DNA of 64,000 nucleotides from Branchiostoma floridae (GCF_000003815.2 NC_049996.1:16133452-16197451), one strand, 5' to 3'; positions 34,001 through 47,900 are shown, counted from the stretch's first letter. Numbers and translations are program-made. The notes: generated by a model not told the origin, from the sequence alone.

Positions 34001-34540
34001 ATATAAGATAAATCGGTTCTTCCGTGACAGCACATCTCCATCCTCAAACTTTGACGGTATTGACAAACCTGAAGAATGGGAATACACGACATTAGTCATG
34101 ATCAACATAATGCACTGGTCAACTAGCCACCGAAAGTGACAGTGGTTTCAAAAAGTGGGCATCCTAAAAAAATTGTTAAATTACCCTAGTTAAAAAATGT
34201 AACATAAAAGGAAATATGTAATCAACAAAACAGTATCAACTCTGTAGCTCGTTTATTCATATCGAGATATTCCTACATTATCCTGTTAATCGGGGCCTGA
34301 CGCCTGTCATGACCTCAAGTGACCTCCAGTCGGTGCGTTAAAACCGACACATTTCCAACATCTATTGGGAACGCATCGGAAGACTGACGGAAAAACAATG
34401 GGCGGGCGCCATTGATTTGGCCTGATTTCTGGATTTCTGTCGGATCCAACATCGGAAAATCTGAATTTGAAAATCCGACACAAATCTTACATAATTACGT
34501 TACCAACCCATTGACAATCCGACCTCCCCGTGCACTGTGT
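31031..34540. mobile_element. Harbinger-like non-autonomous element, 3.5 kb
   Basis: An 18-bp inverted terminus CACAGTGCACGGGGAGGT (31031) pairs with ACCTCCCCGTGCACTGTG (34523-34540), flanked by TAA on both sides. Subterminal regions are rich in TCGGAAA/TTTCCGA motifs. No transposase is seen; the interior carries the LINE fragment at 33212-33677. Confidence 0.65.
33212..33677 (-). pseudogene. LINE reverse-transcriptase C-terminal fragment
   Basis: The minus-strand frame at 33677-33429 reads YCGFIRPILEYCAPVYHN and ELVQRRACRTILG, classic for the C-terminal end of non-LTR reverse transcriptases. The sequence then shifts frame near 33430 and continues LEERRTNLCRRFASS to PSMLRLLN at 33212. It is therefore broken, 5'-truncated and nested in the Harbinger-like element. 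Confidence 0.75.
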
Positions 34541-34984
34541 AACAAGTCCACAAATTATGCCTGAACATCATTGTACTGTATGTAAAGACATAAGTCTACA
34601 TAAACTTTCATTCTATTATTTGTTAAATTGTGTTTCTGTCAACATTCAAAAGACCACAGCTTCTACTTCAGGTACAGGTAAAATAACCGTATACTAGGCA
34701 CAGGTCCGGACCTGTACCTTTGTTACCTGACGGTACATGTACGTTCAAGGATTTGGGTGCATGAGAAACAAAGGGAATGAAAGGCTGAAAATTTATAAGT
34801 GGGACGAACACGAGTCTAAAAGTACAATTATGAAAGTATCAACACCCGTGCAACAATCGCACATTTAGTAAAATAACCCCAAAACTAGTGTTACGTTTAG
34901 TATAACTTTGGAAACTGGCTGAAACTGAAACTACTGCTTTTACTTCTCGCCAAGTGGGGGAGGGGGGCATATTTTTTTTAACAA

Positions 34985-35905
34985 TTCTGTATTTTACCTA
35001 AATAAACGAGAATTCTACCTTATCCAAACTCCCCAGCAAGCCACAAGCACCTTACCTAAACACTTGTCACAGAATCAGCCGCGAATTTCAGCTCAGTCTC
35101 GGCAAAACCAGGATAGAGACGTTTTTATTGCGTTTTTATCACGTAATCCGGACGCAATCAAACGAACACATGTGTTAGGGTTTCAGCATCAGGGGCTATG
35201 AATGGAGGTTTGGGGTATATCGGAATGCTTCACCTCCGATAGCCCATGATACTGTCAGTTTCTTGTCTTTGATAATGAAACTATCACATGTTTTTTCCGT
35301 AAACATAATATTCAAGCGCTGGATTTTCCTTTGAAAAACCGTCCGATGGTTGGTTCTTTGCTACAAGGCAGTACCTAGGAAACTCTATGTGAGACACTGT
35401 TAAAGCGTCACTCGGGCGCGTGAAAGGCCCCCATGCGGAATCAATGTGTAACTGCACCAGTACCGTTAGTTTCCAAAGAACGGGTCTAGAATGTACAAAA
35501 GGAAGTTGTTAAGTACTTAGGGACCTTCCATATCCTCAACGTGACGTTATATCCAATCGTTTTGCTAGATAATGTCGAAACATTCATGATAAAAAATGTT
35601 GGACTCTGAAACCTGACCCCACGCGTGGAATAGTCCATTTTTCAGATGTAGGGAGGACAGCAGCATAGGTTAAGTTCAAATATTAACAATTGTACGGACT
35701 GGGGCACAAATGTATGAGTAATATTTTATAAGAAGATGTGCAGTAGTATTGAATTCATTTTGATGCGTATAGCAAACTTGTGTGGGTATTGATAACATAT
35801 ACTTTCTCGTTACACCCCTAATACTGAATGGCATTGCCCTCTGGCGGAAAGCGGAAATAAAGTTCCCGAAGTTTGCGGACATCTTGTGGAGATTCACGGC
35901 AAAAA
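34985..35905 (+). promoter_or_regulatory. Promoter and 5' UTR exon of the death-domain/Roc/GT gene
   Basis: This block is closely matched at about 60530-61505, upstream of the second gene. Both contain GGAAAGCGGAA followed by TTTGCGGACAT...GCAAAAA|GTAAGTA, a good 5' splice site at 35906. Conservation of the block before both genes suggests a promoter plus a short non-coding first exon of about 50-90 bases. The next exon acceptor is at 38833. Confidence 0.5.
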
Positions 35906-36364
35906 GTAAGTAAACATGAAGGTCTGCGCACTTTTAAGGATTTTATGATTCGTCAGGATTGTCAGGATTATGTTCTTTGTCGGGAAATCCATGTTGAAAA
36001 ACTTTTGCCGTTGCAGTGACGTCCAATTTGAAAGTCGTGAACTCAATTATGTGCTTGTTGATATATTTGCTCTAAACTTCTGCCGTACTCTGAGTACACT
36101 GAAAACCTTTCATTAGTAACTTATTCATGTACTTCTGCAAATCTACTAAGTGATTTCGAAATGTTAAGGTTTCAAGTTGAACTTTTCCCAAAGGGCCTGA
36201 AATCAGACTTTTTTTCGATTAGAAAATACAGCTTTAAGAGTAACGTTAGAGTACAGTAGAGTAGAGTTGTTCCAGCCCGGTAGGAGTGTCCACTCCAGTT
36301 TAGAAAATTATATCAGGGTCACATTTTTCTGCATAGGAATTTTGTACTGCACATTTTTACCTTT

Positions 36365-38560
36365 GCCAGAATGGCAAGGTTATGTTTTAGGCTTGTACGT
36401 CTGTCTGTCTGTCTGTCTGTCTGTCGCCAGCATAACTCGAGAAGCCTTGGATGGACCCTGATGATATTTGGTAGGTGGGTAGGGGTCGGGAAAATGAAGG
36501 TCAAGTTCGATAATGGGTCCCCTAGCGGCTTGCTATGGTACTACAGCGGAAGCTCAATTTTTGATATCTTGTGTTCTGGACACGCAGTGGTCATGATTTT
36601 TGAGTGGTAGATAGCCCTTGGGGCAGAGAGTAATTGCTGTGAGTTTGGGCCCCCTAGCAGCTCTATTAGAACTGCAGGTGCCGGTTTCCTTTCAAATTTT
36701 GGACAAGAATAACTAGAGAACGTGTTGACGGATCGTCATAATTTTTAGTATGTAGATAGAATGAGTGATGACTTACACAATGAAATACTACTTATGCAAA
36801 TAAATCCTCTGCATTCCCTGATAGGACTTTCAAACTTGACACATTTGTAGCTGGGAAAGAGAGAAATGTTAACACATATTAATTATGCAAATGAGGTCAT
36901 CATTTGCATAATTAGTGAGAAAATATAAACGTGTTGATGGATCGTCAAGATTTTTCGTATGAGATAGCCTATGTGAGAACTTACATAATGAGATACAAAT
37001 CATGCAAATAAGCAACTAATTTACAGAACATAAATCCACTGCATTCCATGCTAGGACTTTCAAAGTTGTCACATATGTAACTGAGAAAGAGGGCAGAGAG
37101 TAAGAGGTGTATGTTTGGGTCCCCAACGTCTTTTTGGAACTGCAGGAGCCGGTTTAGTTTTAGACTTTGAAAGAAAATAAGTCAAGAAGGGATGAAGCGA
37201 TCATCATGATTTTTGGTATGCTGATAGCTTAGATAAAGCTTGATACAATTTGATGTTAATTATGTAAATTGCGATCTCATTTGTATAATCAATGGCAAAA
37301 TTTTATGAACCAACTCCAGGCATATAAAGTAAAATGTAATGAGTAACACATTTATGTCTACAGACATCATTCTACATAACAAACCTGGTTTATTTGGCAA
37401 AGGTATGTGTTCGTGGAACTCTAGTTTTACATATTTTAGGAGACAAATTTTTTTCTCCGTGCAAATTTTTCCTTTGCAGAAAACCTGTTACCTTTATTAC
37501 CTCCATGAAATGTCATGGAGGTTATATTTTGACTATCGTTTGTCTCTCTGCCTGTCTGTCTGTCAACAAGATAACTCAAGAATGGATAGAATTGGATTGG
37601 TTTCATACTTGGTGTGTTGGTGGGGTGTGATGAAAGATGGAAGTGATTAGATTTTGGGCCCCTAGTGGCTTCCCTTGGTACTGCAGCGCAACTTCCGGTT
37701 TTGCTATCCCGTGCTCTGAACAAGCTCATGGTCACAAATTTTAAGTACTAGATAGCTCTTGTGCTCAGGAATAAGTGAACAAAAGTTTGGGCCCCCTAGC
37801 TACTAGTTTCGGGATAGCAGGGGCATTTTTGTCAAATATTTCTGAAGTGGATAACTCAAGAAGGGAACAACGAATTTTCAAGATTTTGGTATGTATGTAA
37901 CGTTACCTTAGACAATTTTGTACAAAATGAAATACTAATTATGCAAAATAGAAGTACATTTGCATAATTAATTAGAATAATCTATCATAGCAGTTTTTTC
38001 AATGTACCTATTGTCCCGGACACGATATGGTCTTGACATCGTAGTGGTAGATAGCATTCAGCATCATGACAGAGTGGAGCAAGTTTCAGCCCCCTGACAT
38101 TTATTTTCAGAACTGTAGGGGTATTTTTTGTTGAGACATTCGAAAGAGGATAACTGCAGAAAGGAATGACGGATTGACATCATTTTAGGCATACAGGTAG
38201 CTTAGGCGAAGATGTTCATAATTAATGATATACATGTTATTAGGGATTCATTTGCATAATTAATGTGGAAATAGCATAATTCCATTGTTTTCAATAACTG
38301 GACTTAAATGAATGTAACGCATAGATGGAACATAAGCAGATACCAAATATGCTAATGAGGAACTGATTTGCATAATGTATGCAAAAATTGCAAAACCACT
38401 TAATGATTAATGATGGGAATTTTATACTTGTGACATGTGTATGTTAGTCAATGATGAACGTCACCATGCATAAATCATGTAAATGTGCAAGTCATCTGCA
38501 TGAAATTTACAAAAGCTCTAAATATTTCATGGAGGTATGAGGTCGCCAAACTCTAGTTAT
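36365..38560 (+). repeat. Interspersed repeats with (GTCT)n in intron 1
   Basis: Two related elements begin near 36365 and 37497. Each has a CTGTCTGTCTGTC tract followed by ATAACTC(A/G)AGAA and recurring TTTTTGGTATG and TTAATTATGCAAAT motifs. The second is bounded by CATGGAGGTTAT and TTTCATGGAGGTATGAGG. No coding sequence is recognised. Confidence 0.5.
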
Positions 38561-38833
38561 ATATCCCTTTCGACTTCTTAGATGTATTCTAAACCTGGTG
38601 ACCATGACCTTTTTGTTATGCGTCACTGTGATTATCAAGACTTTGTGATAACTTGTAAATTTCCTATATGTCCCTCAGTCATGATGTATTCTTGCGTGTA
38701 CTATGATAGCCGAATGTTGAAGAAAAACTAAATTATATACTCCGAGGCTCTTTGGTTACTGCATCTTTGCATGTCTAAAATTATGTTCCTGTCCCCATAT
38801 GTGTCCACATACTTTAACACCCACCTGTTTCAG

Positions 38834-38904
38834 GTGTTGAAACCATGGGTACCTGACACCTGAACAAGTCATCATGGCTGAGGGCCAATGGCAAGGTCCC
38901 ACAG
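38834..38904 (+). CDS. First coding exon, start codon
   Basis: The acceptor CCTGTTTCAG ends at 38833. ATGGCTGAGG at 38874 opens MAEGQWQGPT and ends at the phase-1 donor ACAG|GTAAGA. A preceding ATG at about 38854 encodes only Met-Gly-Thr before a stop, a small uORF. Confidence 0.65.
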
Positions 38905-41900
38905 GTAAGATTTCACATCCTATCTTTCAAGCATGAAATTACTATAATTACAAATCATAATCCCTTGACATATATTTGTGTGTCGTTGGGGCACCATGAA
39001 TAGTCAATCCACCATCCTCCTCCAAAAACTGTGTCTTCCACTGCAGTGCTCTCATAGCTTCAGCTAGGCTCAGTCCAATCAATTCTTTTTGGGTTGGCGG
39101 AAACGGCTGCCCGGTCGGTCGGCGGAAACCGCTGCCCTGTCCGGTCCGGAGGTTGGTTTTGGGGTTTTGAGTGTACCAAATGTAAACAACATGGCTTGCT
39201 GTCGCAACAGTAATTTAGGTGCATTTCTTGTGTAGGCTGGCCCTACGTTGAACAGTAGTACTAATATCGTAAACATTACCGTAATTACCGTAATAACGGC
39301 GTGATTTTGATCTTATACACGTTTGCGGTAACCACCAGATTTCGGTGATGTCATGATCAGCTCATTAGCGCTTATAAGGTCGATAATGAGCCACTTGTAC
39401 TCACCGTAAGAACTGATTTGCGCCTTGATTTTTTTTGCGAAAATATTATCCCCAACACTAGTTTTATATTTATATACTCTGAAACAAGAAAACTGTAGGT
39501 TAGATTGATTGGATTGTGTAATTCATCGGAGGTTTTCGGCATTCCATGCGGCGCACATTAGGTCGTTGACCCCGAAATACGCAGCGTGTGGACACGTGGA
39601 TATGTGTGAGGCGCTTCTAATAGGGGACAGTAGTAAACTTTATTATTACTTGCTCTGGAATAGCTTTAGGCAAATAAGATGTGGGCATTGATCAGAGTAT
39701 GAGTCATTCGTGTTGAAGATTAATTGCTAATTTAAAATATTTTCTCGAGTCGACCATGGCTACGTTGTTTATCGCGGTGCTATTTGGGCTCCAACCGCTC
39801 TGCCGATCTGGGACTGGATGGGATTCTGCTGACTTTTAGTACTTTGGCCTCGAACATATTTTGTTAAATCCTTAGTTAAATCTTTATTATCTGCAGGTTT
39901 TTTCATTTCCGACATGTGAGAAAATTGTATCGTGATCAATCAAAGAATTGCAGTTTCAGGCTGTTTGATTAATAATAAATTATGTTCTCATTAATATTCC
40001 GTGTTCAAAAGATGAATATTCTTGATATTACCGACTGCTCTCCACGTAATTACAATCGTATTTACAGCATGTACACGATTACCGTCGTCTAGGGCTGGGT
40101 ACCGGTACAGAAAATTCAGGTCCAGGTCCGGTTCAGGTCCAAAGGATCAGGTCCAGGTCCGGACCTGAACCTGGACCTGATTCAGTATGACTCATACCAA
40201 TTGTCCATTTCACTACAAAGAAATCTGTTTGGCGGAGTATTAGACTTACACTGGCGTTTTAAAATCCTACAACGCTAACTGCACCTGTACGATTGACTGT
40301 AAACCTTGATAGAAATTACTATAAACTCTACTCTACTTCACTCTTGTCATTTTCTTCCAACTGCAAGCGCCAAAACGTGTGAATGCCTGATAAAATAATA
40401 TGTTAATTTTCTAATCGGTCCAACATCCGGTCCACCTAATTTTTTCAGGTCCGGTTTTTCTGGACCGATCCAATAAGAAAAAACGGTTTTGTACCGGTAC
40501 GCTGCCCTACCGTCGTCGTAATTTAGATACAGAATATTACCAGCCGTTTTCCAACCGAAGCCCCGTCCAAAATTTCGACACGCAGTTTTGTATACGTTTA
40601 TTCTACGATGAGTGTATGTTTGATAGTGAGATTACAATATATTAATGCTTTCTGCTGCAAGGAGACGCAGCTGCACTAGATACCTTACTCTGCTGTATGC
40701 AATACTCGAAACCCCAAAAAACAACCTCCGGACCGGGCAGGGGTTAGTTGTATTGTCCCTTGTAGTATGGTGTTTGCAAGTACTAGTCCCGATGACTATT
40801 TCAGATACATGTATGTAATATGCATCTGCAAGGAAGTTTGACATGTCCATGACATGACTTCGGTGATGGCCAGGGGGGAGTGACACCTTTTAGATTCATT
40901 GCTAGTGTAACAGTGGTGTTCAAATACCGCCTATCGTCCTTGCCCAACAGCTCTTGAGCTTTGGTGGCAACAGCGATAGCGGTCATGACTTGTAATCCGC
41001 CGACCCGAGTTCAATCCCCGGTGTCGGCATGGTTGTTTTCTTTCTGTTCTTACTCGCCCCTCTCAATTCTACAAGCCGATGCGGAACTGCTGGAGGAGAA
41101 ACCGCCCTCTGCCGAACCGGAGGTCACCACTGCCCAGGCCGAGGAGGACGTCTACGAAGCCATCAGCGATGACGAACTGGACGCCATGATGGATGAGGAG
41201 GCCATGAAGGAGGCTGACCAGACTGACTCCAAGGAGGAGGAAAAACGGGAAGCAGCGGATGTGCCACACTGTGAGTAACAGTCTAAGATGTGCCACACAG
41301 GGATGTCAATCTCGGAGATTCGAGGACGAATCTTGAAAAGAAAAGGGGGAGTAGTGTAACAGTGGTGTTCAAATACCGCCTATCATCCTTGCCCAACAGC
41401 TGTTGAGCTTTTGTGGCAACAGCGATAGCGGTCATGACTTGTAATCCGCCGACCCGGGTTCGATCCCCGGTGTCGGCATGGTTGTTTTCTTTCTGTTCTT
41501 ACTCGCCCCTCTCAATTTCTACACTACTAATAACTTGTAAAAGTGTGATAACTTTTTTTTACATTGCTTTGCAGATGTTGAAAAGTACTTCTTTTTCATC
41601 AAGGAAGAGGTCAGCTCAAATTGGAAGGACCTGGCCTTCCATCTTGGATTCAAGCGAGCAGACAGGGAGAACATAGCCAGTACAAACCGAGATGACAAGC
41701 ATCGCTGTATAGCCCTGTTGGAGGAATGGCACAATCGCAATGGAAAGAAAGCCACCATAGAGATCCTGATGGAGGCTCTATCTGAGGCAGGGTTACAGCG
41801 TACTGTGGATGGGCTGAAGAACAAATATCCTGGTAAGAATGATAATCATTGTTCCCCGAAATCTATTTTTCTATTACAAAATAAGACAGTAGCATGGGGA

Positions 41901-44900
41901 AGAAAATTTGTCTTTCACATGCACATTATCCGACTGCTGCCTACCCCTGTGTCAGGGATCCCAGCAGCAGATGATGGATACTACTACATTTGATGATACA
42001 ACACATTAGAATTATAAGATAGCAGATGTAAACACCCCTCCAGTCTGTGTATCTGTATCTATACAGCCGGTATAACCACCCTTGGGTGTAACACAGCTAC
42101 AAAGTTATAATAGCCATGAATATTACATATTGTGTGCTCTAAGAATCTGTACTATATATAGAAGTAATACAATCTCTTCTCCACCATACCTGAGTTGAGC
42201 ACGTCTTATAAGTCTTCATATTAAGTCTTCATATATTTAACTCTATTTTTCACCCAAATTGTCTCAACACCACAAACGGCCAGAAAGGACTAATTATAAA
42301 ATCTGGCCTGATATGTGCAGTGTACACATGGCAATGGTCTTATATGTGATGCCCTTGATACATTACCTAAAAAACTATGTACATGCTGTAACATTATAAA
42401 TGATAAACTCTTACTATATTCTTTGAAGTTATTATGCTAGCTTCAAGATAGAAGGAATTTCTGGCTGCCACATGGTATTTTCTTTGTTAGGGATCTCATG
42501 GAAAAGTTCTTAATACCATTTTTAGCTCAATAGATGACAGGACGATATGACAATAGAAACAATTGGTTCATAAATAAATAAATAAATAGATTATAGCATA
42601 AGAAAAACACACTCAGAAAAACAATTCAAATAAAACATTTATCCGAATAAAAATTTTCTATCCGATCCAAAATTGTGTTCACACTGCTCTTCGGCAATCT
42701 GATTAGTGCACCCTCAGTCTTATCCGAATAAAACATTAGTTGCGTTTCACGGACATATAGCTACATGGCGCTCCTTAAAGGTCACAGGTTGAGGTCAAAG
42801 TGAGGTTCTTAACTTTGTTCCTGCACTGGTCGAGGGATTTCTCAACTCCGTGCTCCACCATTCCTTTGGATATATAAATGTCCGTTCTTATATGGACTTT
42901 CCCAAGCTTTTTCTGCGTCTCCTCCCGCCCCCAGATGGAATTGAGCAGCTTCATCTGTTCCGGCATCCACTTGGCGAATGATGAAGATTTCCTTTTGGTC
43001 ACTTGCAAGTAAAACTTGGCGAAAAATACTAGCTGAAAACTACAAAGTGATCTGGTGCGTGTTGTGTTGCATGTCCTGCGCGATGCAAACTATGACCCCA
43101 AGTTCACAGATGTATGATGTCACACCCCGAACTAGCGGAATCCTATCCACTTGCGCGTTCACACTGCCGAATCACACAAATCGGACTCCCCGCAGCACAG
43201 TTCTATCCACTTCACCGAGGTGGATTGCGAAGGATTCGTTTCCATGAAATCCACTGCATGCCAAAACTTATTCGGATAACTTTATCAGTCTTAGATACAA
43301 GCACGTATTAATTGCAGCTTGTAACTATCTTGAAACGAGTGGAATAACTTGAAATACTCAAGACTTGCTGCATGCTTGTATTTCATAAATTGCAATAGAC
43401 TATACAGGGTGACTGAGCTTGTGGTTTTTCCTGACCAATATTGTCTTGTTCAGGCATGCATTTCCTTTCACCCCTCATATCCACCTCCAGAACTGCGCAG
43501 TCCAGATTCAGACCTTACTGTGCGCCTACAGCTGGGCCTGATGCGACAAACATGGGCTCAGCCAGGGGACATCGAAGGACAAATCGAAAAACGGATCGTA
43601 GAGCTGGAGCAGGAACTGTTTACTGCAGAAGTGTTGACGGACGAAGAGCGCTTCGGGAAAGCACATAAGGCCTTCCAGAGAAGCAAGGCTCTTCTTATGA
43701 ACACAGTTGTTGGAGGAGGGGTAAGTAATTTGGTGACTTACATGTATGTGGTGGGTTTTGGGTGATTAGCCAGTGTGATTCAGTACTTTTATAGCAATTT
43801 CTAGCAAGAACCAATCAGACTAGGCTGCTGACTGTAGAAATTAACTGGTACAAATGACTAAACACTGTGTGAATTGTCATGGACACGCTTGCAGAGAAGG
43901 TCAGCAGGACTGGCGCCACGTTGTTATCATTAGGTCTACAAAAATTTATGTCAATACATGTATTAGTCTTTTTTCACTTAAGCTTAAGACGTTCCAGATA
44001 AATTTGGATCTCGCCTTTACAGACCAAAGTAGCACGGCCTGCCGGGCAGTCAACAGTTGCAGGGCCTTCTCATGAATTCTTAGGGATGTTGGCAAAAGAG
44101 GGTGAGCTACAACACTTAACGGTCATGCACGTATGCTACAGTGCTTATACAATATATGCAGTAGTTTGATCGATATAAAATACCAGTCAGTTTATCATTC
44201 CACACACAATGTACTTGTATCAAGATCGTTAATCAGACATCAACTATATGTACGATGAGCAAGTCATCAGTCCTTTGAATTATGAAATTACTATACAGAT
44301 CATAATCCCTTGACCTATTTGTGTGTCGTTTGGGCACCATGAATAGTCAATCCACCATCCTCCTTCAAAAATTCTGTCCTCCACTGCTCTCATAGCTTCA
44401 GCTAGGCTCAGTCCTGTCCATTCTTTTATGTTGTCTTCCCACATTGTCCTCTGTGTTCCCCTCTTCTGATCACATAGTCTTTATAGCAAATGCCCACAAA
44501 CGCCCACTCTGGAGAAGTCCGCGCTGCACGAATCTCATATTTTTTGCCTGGAATATGTCCTCTTTGTGCTCCCATGTATTAATCCTGAGTTTCAAGTCAA
44601 TCCATTGATGCGAAGTGATATAAATCAAAGTTAACGATTGTCGATGGTCTTTTTAGCGAACGCCCAGAAAAAAGTATTTTTAGCGAATGCCGACTATATT
44701 CACAAAAATATCGGCCGTCGCGATTATTGTGTTTATCAGTCTTAGATACAAGCAAATATTAATTGCAGCTTGTAACCATCTTGAAACGAGTTGAATAACT
44801 TGAAATACTTAAGACTTGCTGCATGCTTGTATTCATAATTGCATAGACTATACAAGACTCATAGTTTGTGTTTTTTACTGGCCATTTGTGTTGTTTAGGC

Positions 44901-47900
44901 ATGCATTTCTTTTCACCCCTCGTATCCACCTCCAGAACTGCGCAGTCCAGATTCAGACCTTCCTGTGCACGTTCAGCTGGGCCTGATGCGACAAACATCT
45001 GCTCAGGGGCAGGCTGGGGACATCAGCAAAGAACATATCAAAGAACGGCTCTTCGAGCTAGAGCGGCAACTGATTACTCCAGAAGTGTTGATGGACAAAG
45101 AGCTCTACAGGAAAGCACTGAAGGTCATCCAGAGACAAAAGGCTTTTCTTATAGACATGGTTTATGGATCAGGGGTGAGTAATTTGGTGACGTATGTGGT
45201 GGGTTTGGCCAGCGTGATTCAGTAGTTTTGTAGCGATTTCTAGCAAGAACCAATCAGACTAGGCTGCTAAGCAGGTCACCAAGTGTCATTGACAAGTAGC
45301 CAATGACAGCCTAGCTGTGGCTATAGATAGCACACCTGGCTAATCCCTTGTTTCTTATAAAACACTTAAACCATTAGTGCATTTCAGTTGTTGTTTTACA
45401 TTTCTTAAATACAGTCAAACCTGCCCAAGACGACCACCCGGGGGACCGGGAAAAAACGGTCGATTTGGACAGGTGGTCACTGAGAAGAGTATCGACTCAA
45501 AACATGCCCGATGCAAAGTAAAATTGTTTCCGTTGTGTTTAATGGCAAATAGCAAGCACACTACTCGCACGCAAAGAACTTTATTGTCAAACACAACACG
45601 CACAATGTAAATTGTAAATTTGACCCCAAGCTTTTTGTACCTAACGTTTTAGACAGTAAGGGAACTTGATCGCTGTGTTCTTGAACTACGGTGCACCTTT
45701 CGAATTCGATGCCCGGTTTGTCCCAATAGCGTACTGACATTGTACCCACGGGCGAATGTACAGTACAGTTGGGCAAAAGCACTCACACAGATCTTTCTTA
45801 AAAAAAGTATGAGGCTATATACGTTTCAGCATTCGTTCACTTTATAATGATATAGACTTTAAAAAAAACTTCTGTTACAACTAGATTCGGATTTTCTTAC
45901 AACGAAATTTCCTCCCATAATACAGTAGACTGCCCCATTGACCCACCCATTGACTGCCGCCATCCTTATTCTAAACAATACATCGTAATGGCAGTCAAAA
46001 TCCGACGCAAACTGACCGATTTCGGCACAAAATCGCGCTAGTTATCATAAAAAATCGATGAAAACCTCAATTTTGAAAATGATGCGGTCGTTATGGGTCC
46101 CAATTTGGGCCGGTCGCGGTCGCGTTGGCCAGGTGGTCATTGAGAAAAGGTCGCTTAATGCTTACGTCAATGGGAAAAAAATCGGAACCGAGAAAAAGCG
46201 GTCGAAATGGCCAGGTGGTCGCTGAGAAGAGGTGGTTGCTCGGGCAGGTTTGACTGTATATCTAATTTATCAGTTTTAAAAGTTAACTTTGATGACGTGA
46301 GGAGACAGTAAAGGCGAAGTTTTACACCTTCAATGGCGATGAACTTGCGCTAATGGAACAATCTTTTGTACAATTCCAATCTGACAGGAGACTGATGCTT
46401 CCACAACATGTAAAACCTGTGACCAGGGTTTAAGAGCCCTAGAATGGACACCAATGAGTGAAGTGATCTGTGCGTGAATTGTCAGTTAAAATCACAATAG
46501 GCACTTCTTCCCTTTGCAACAAAGGTCAAAGATACTAGACTTGTGCAGCTGTAAAATAAGCACATATTATAATTATATGCTGTAGATTGAACAAAAAGGA
46601 TCAGAAAACAGATAGCAAATGTCATATTGCCAAAGTAAATAAAAAGTCAAAGAATAAGAATTTGTGAAAGAACAAAATGAAAAATCTATTGTTGGTAGGG
46701 GCCACTGGGTATCGGTACAGTAAATTCAGGTACGGGTCCGGTTCAGGTCCAGAGGATCAGGACCAGGTACAGAATCTACGGCCTTGTACCTGAACCTGAT
46801 TGTCTGTGAAAACTATTTGGCAATCATAACTCAAAACAATGGTCCATTTTCAATTATTTTGTTACAAAGGAATCTGTTTGGTGGAGTATCTGACCTCCAC
46901 TGGTGTTTTAAAATCTTTTAATGCATAGAGGCCCTCTTTCAAGTCCTCCTTGCTTTATGCATTAAACCAAGGCTTAAGCTAAACCTTTGACTGTAGAAAT
47001 TAACTGGTACAAATGACTAAACACTGAATTGGCATGGACACGCTTGCAGAGAAGGTCAGCAGGACTGGCACAAGAAGTTGTTTTCATTAGGTCTACAAAA
47101 ATTTATGTCAATATTAGTCTTTTTTCACTTAAGCTTAATATGTTCCAGATAAATTTGGATCTTGCCTTTACAGACCAAACCAGCACTGCCTGCCGAGCAG
47201 TCAACAGTTGCAGGGCCTTCTCATGAATTCTTAGGGATATTGGCAAAAGAGGGTGAGCTACAACAATTATTGATGGTCATGCACGTATACCACGTGCTTA
47301 TGTATGCAGTAGTTTGATCGATCTAAAGTACCAGTCAGTTTATCACTCCACACACAATGTACTTGTATCAAGATCGTCAATCAGACATACACTCGGCACA
47401 AAAAGTTTGGAATATCAACTTTGGTATATCATATTTTTGTTATTTATGCATCGATTTCAATGTATTATATATCAATAGAAAGCTTGTGTGATTTTCTTTC
47501 CCATGGTATCAAACTTATTATGATTGTTATCACATGAAACGAGCACAAGGCCTGCTTACGTGAGTGGGTCACGAAAAAAAAGTGCCCAAATTCCCCTACT
47601 TCTGTTCAACACTGCATCGTCATGTTGATATTGGCGCGTGTGTCACTGGTTCAATCAGTCCTCTTTTCACCTCACATTTTGTATGCGGAACATACAAGGT
47701 TTTAGTACACTTGAGTAGAGTTCATCTGCCCTTTCGATAGTTGTATGGCAGAATCAAAGCGTGGATGCGGCAAGGAGAACCGCACGCTGACAAGGCAAGA
47801 GTAACTTTCGGCATTTGGTGGTGGAGGCAGCGTCATGGTGTGGGTGGTATAACCACCATAGGGTAAACAAGACTCGTCATCATTCCAGGCAAATTAATGT

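Noticed and set aside
35676-35897. Minus-strand 73-codon ORF at the promoter
   Set aside because: It lies in the duplicated promoter block and the equivalent frame is not maintained in the copy near 61400.
40960-41490. Two tRNA genes
   Set aside because: The tRNA-like blocks lack a proper acceptor stem and are internal parts of the two LTRs.
43491-45174. Mutually exclusive alternative exons
   Set aside because: The large cassette exons leave in phase 0 and enter in phase 1, which first suggested exclusivity, but the small exons 44023-44101 and 47174-47252 (phase 0 to 1) restore the frame and allow both copies.
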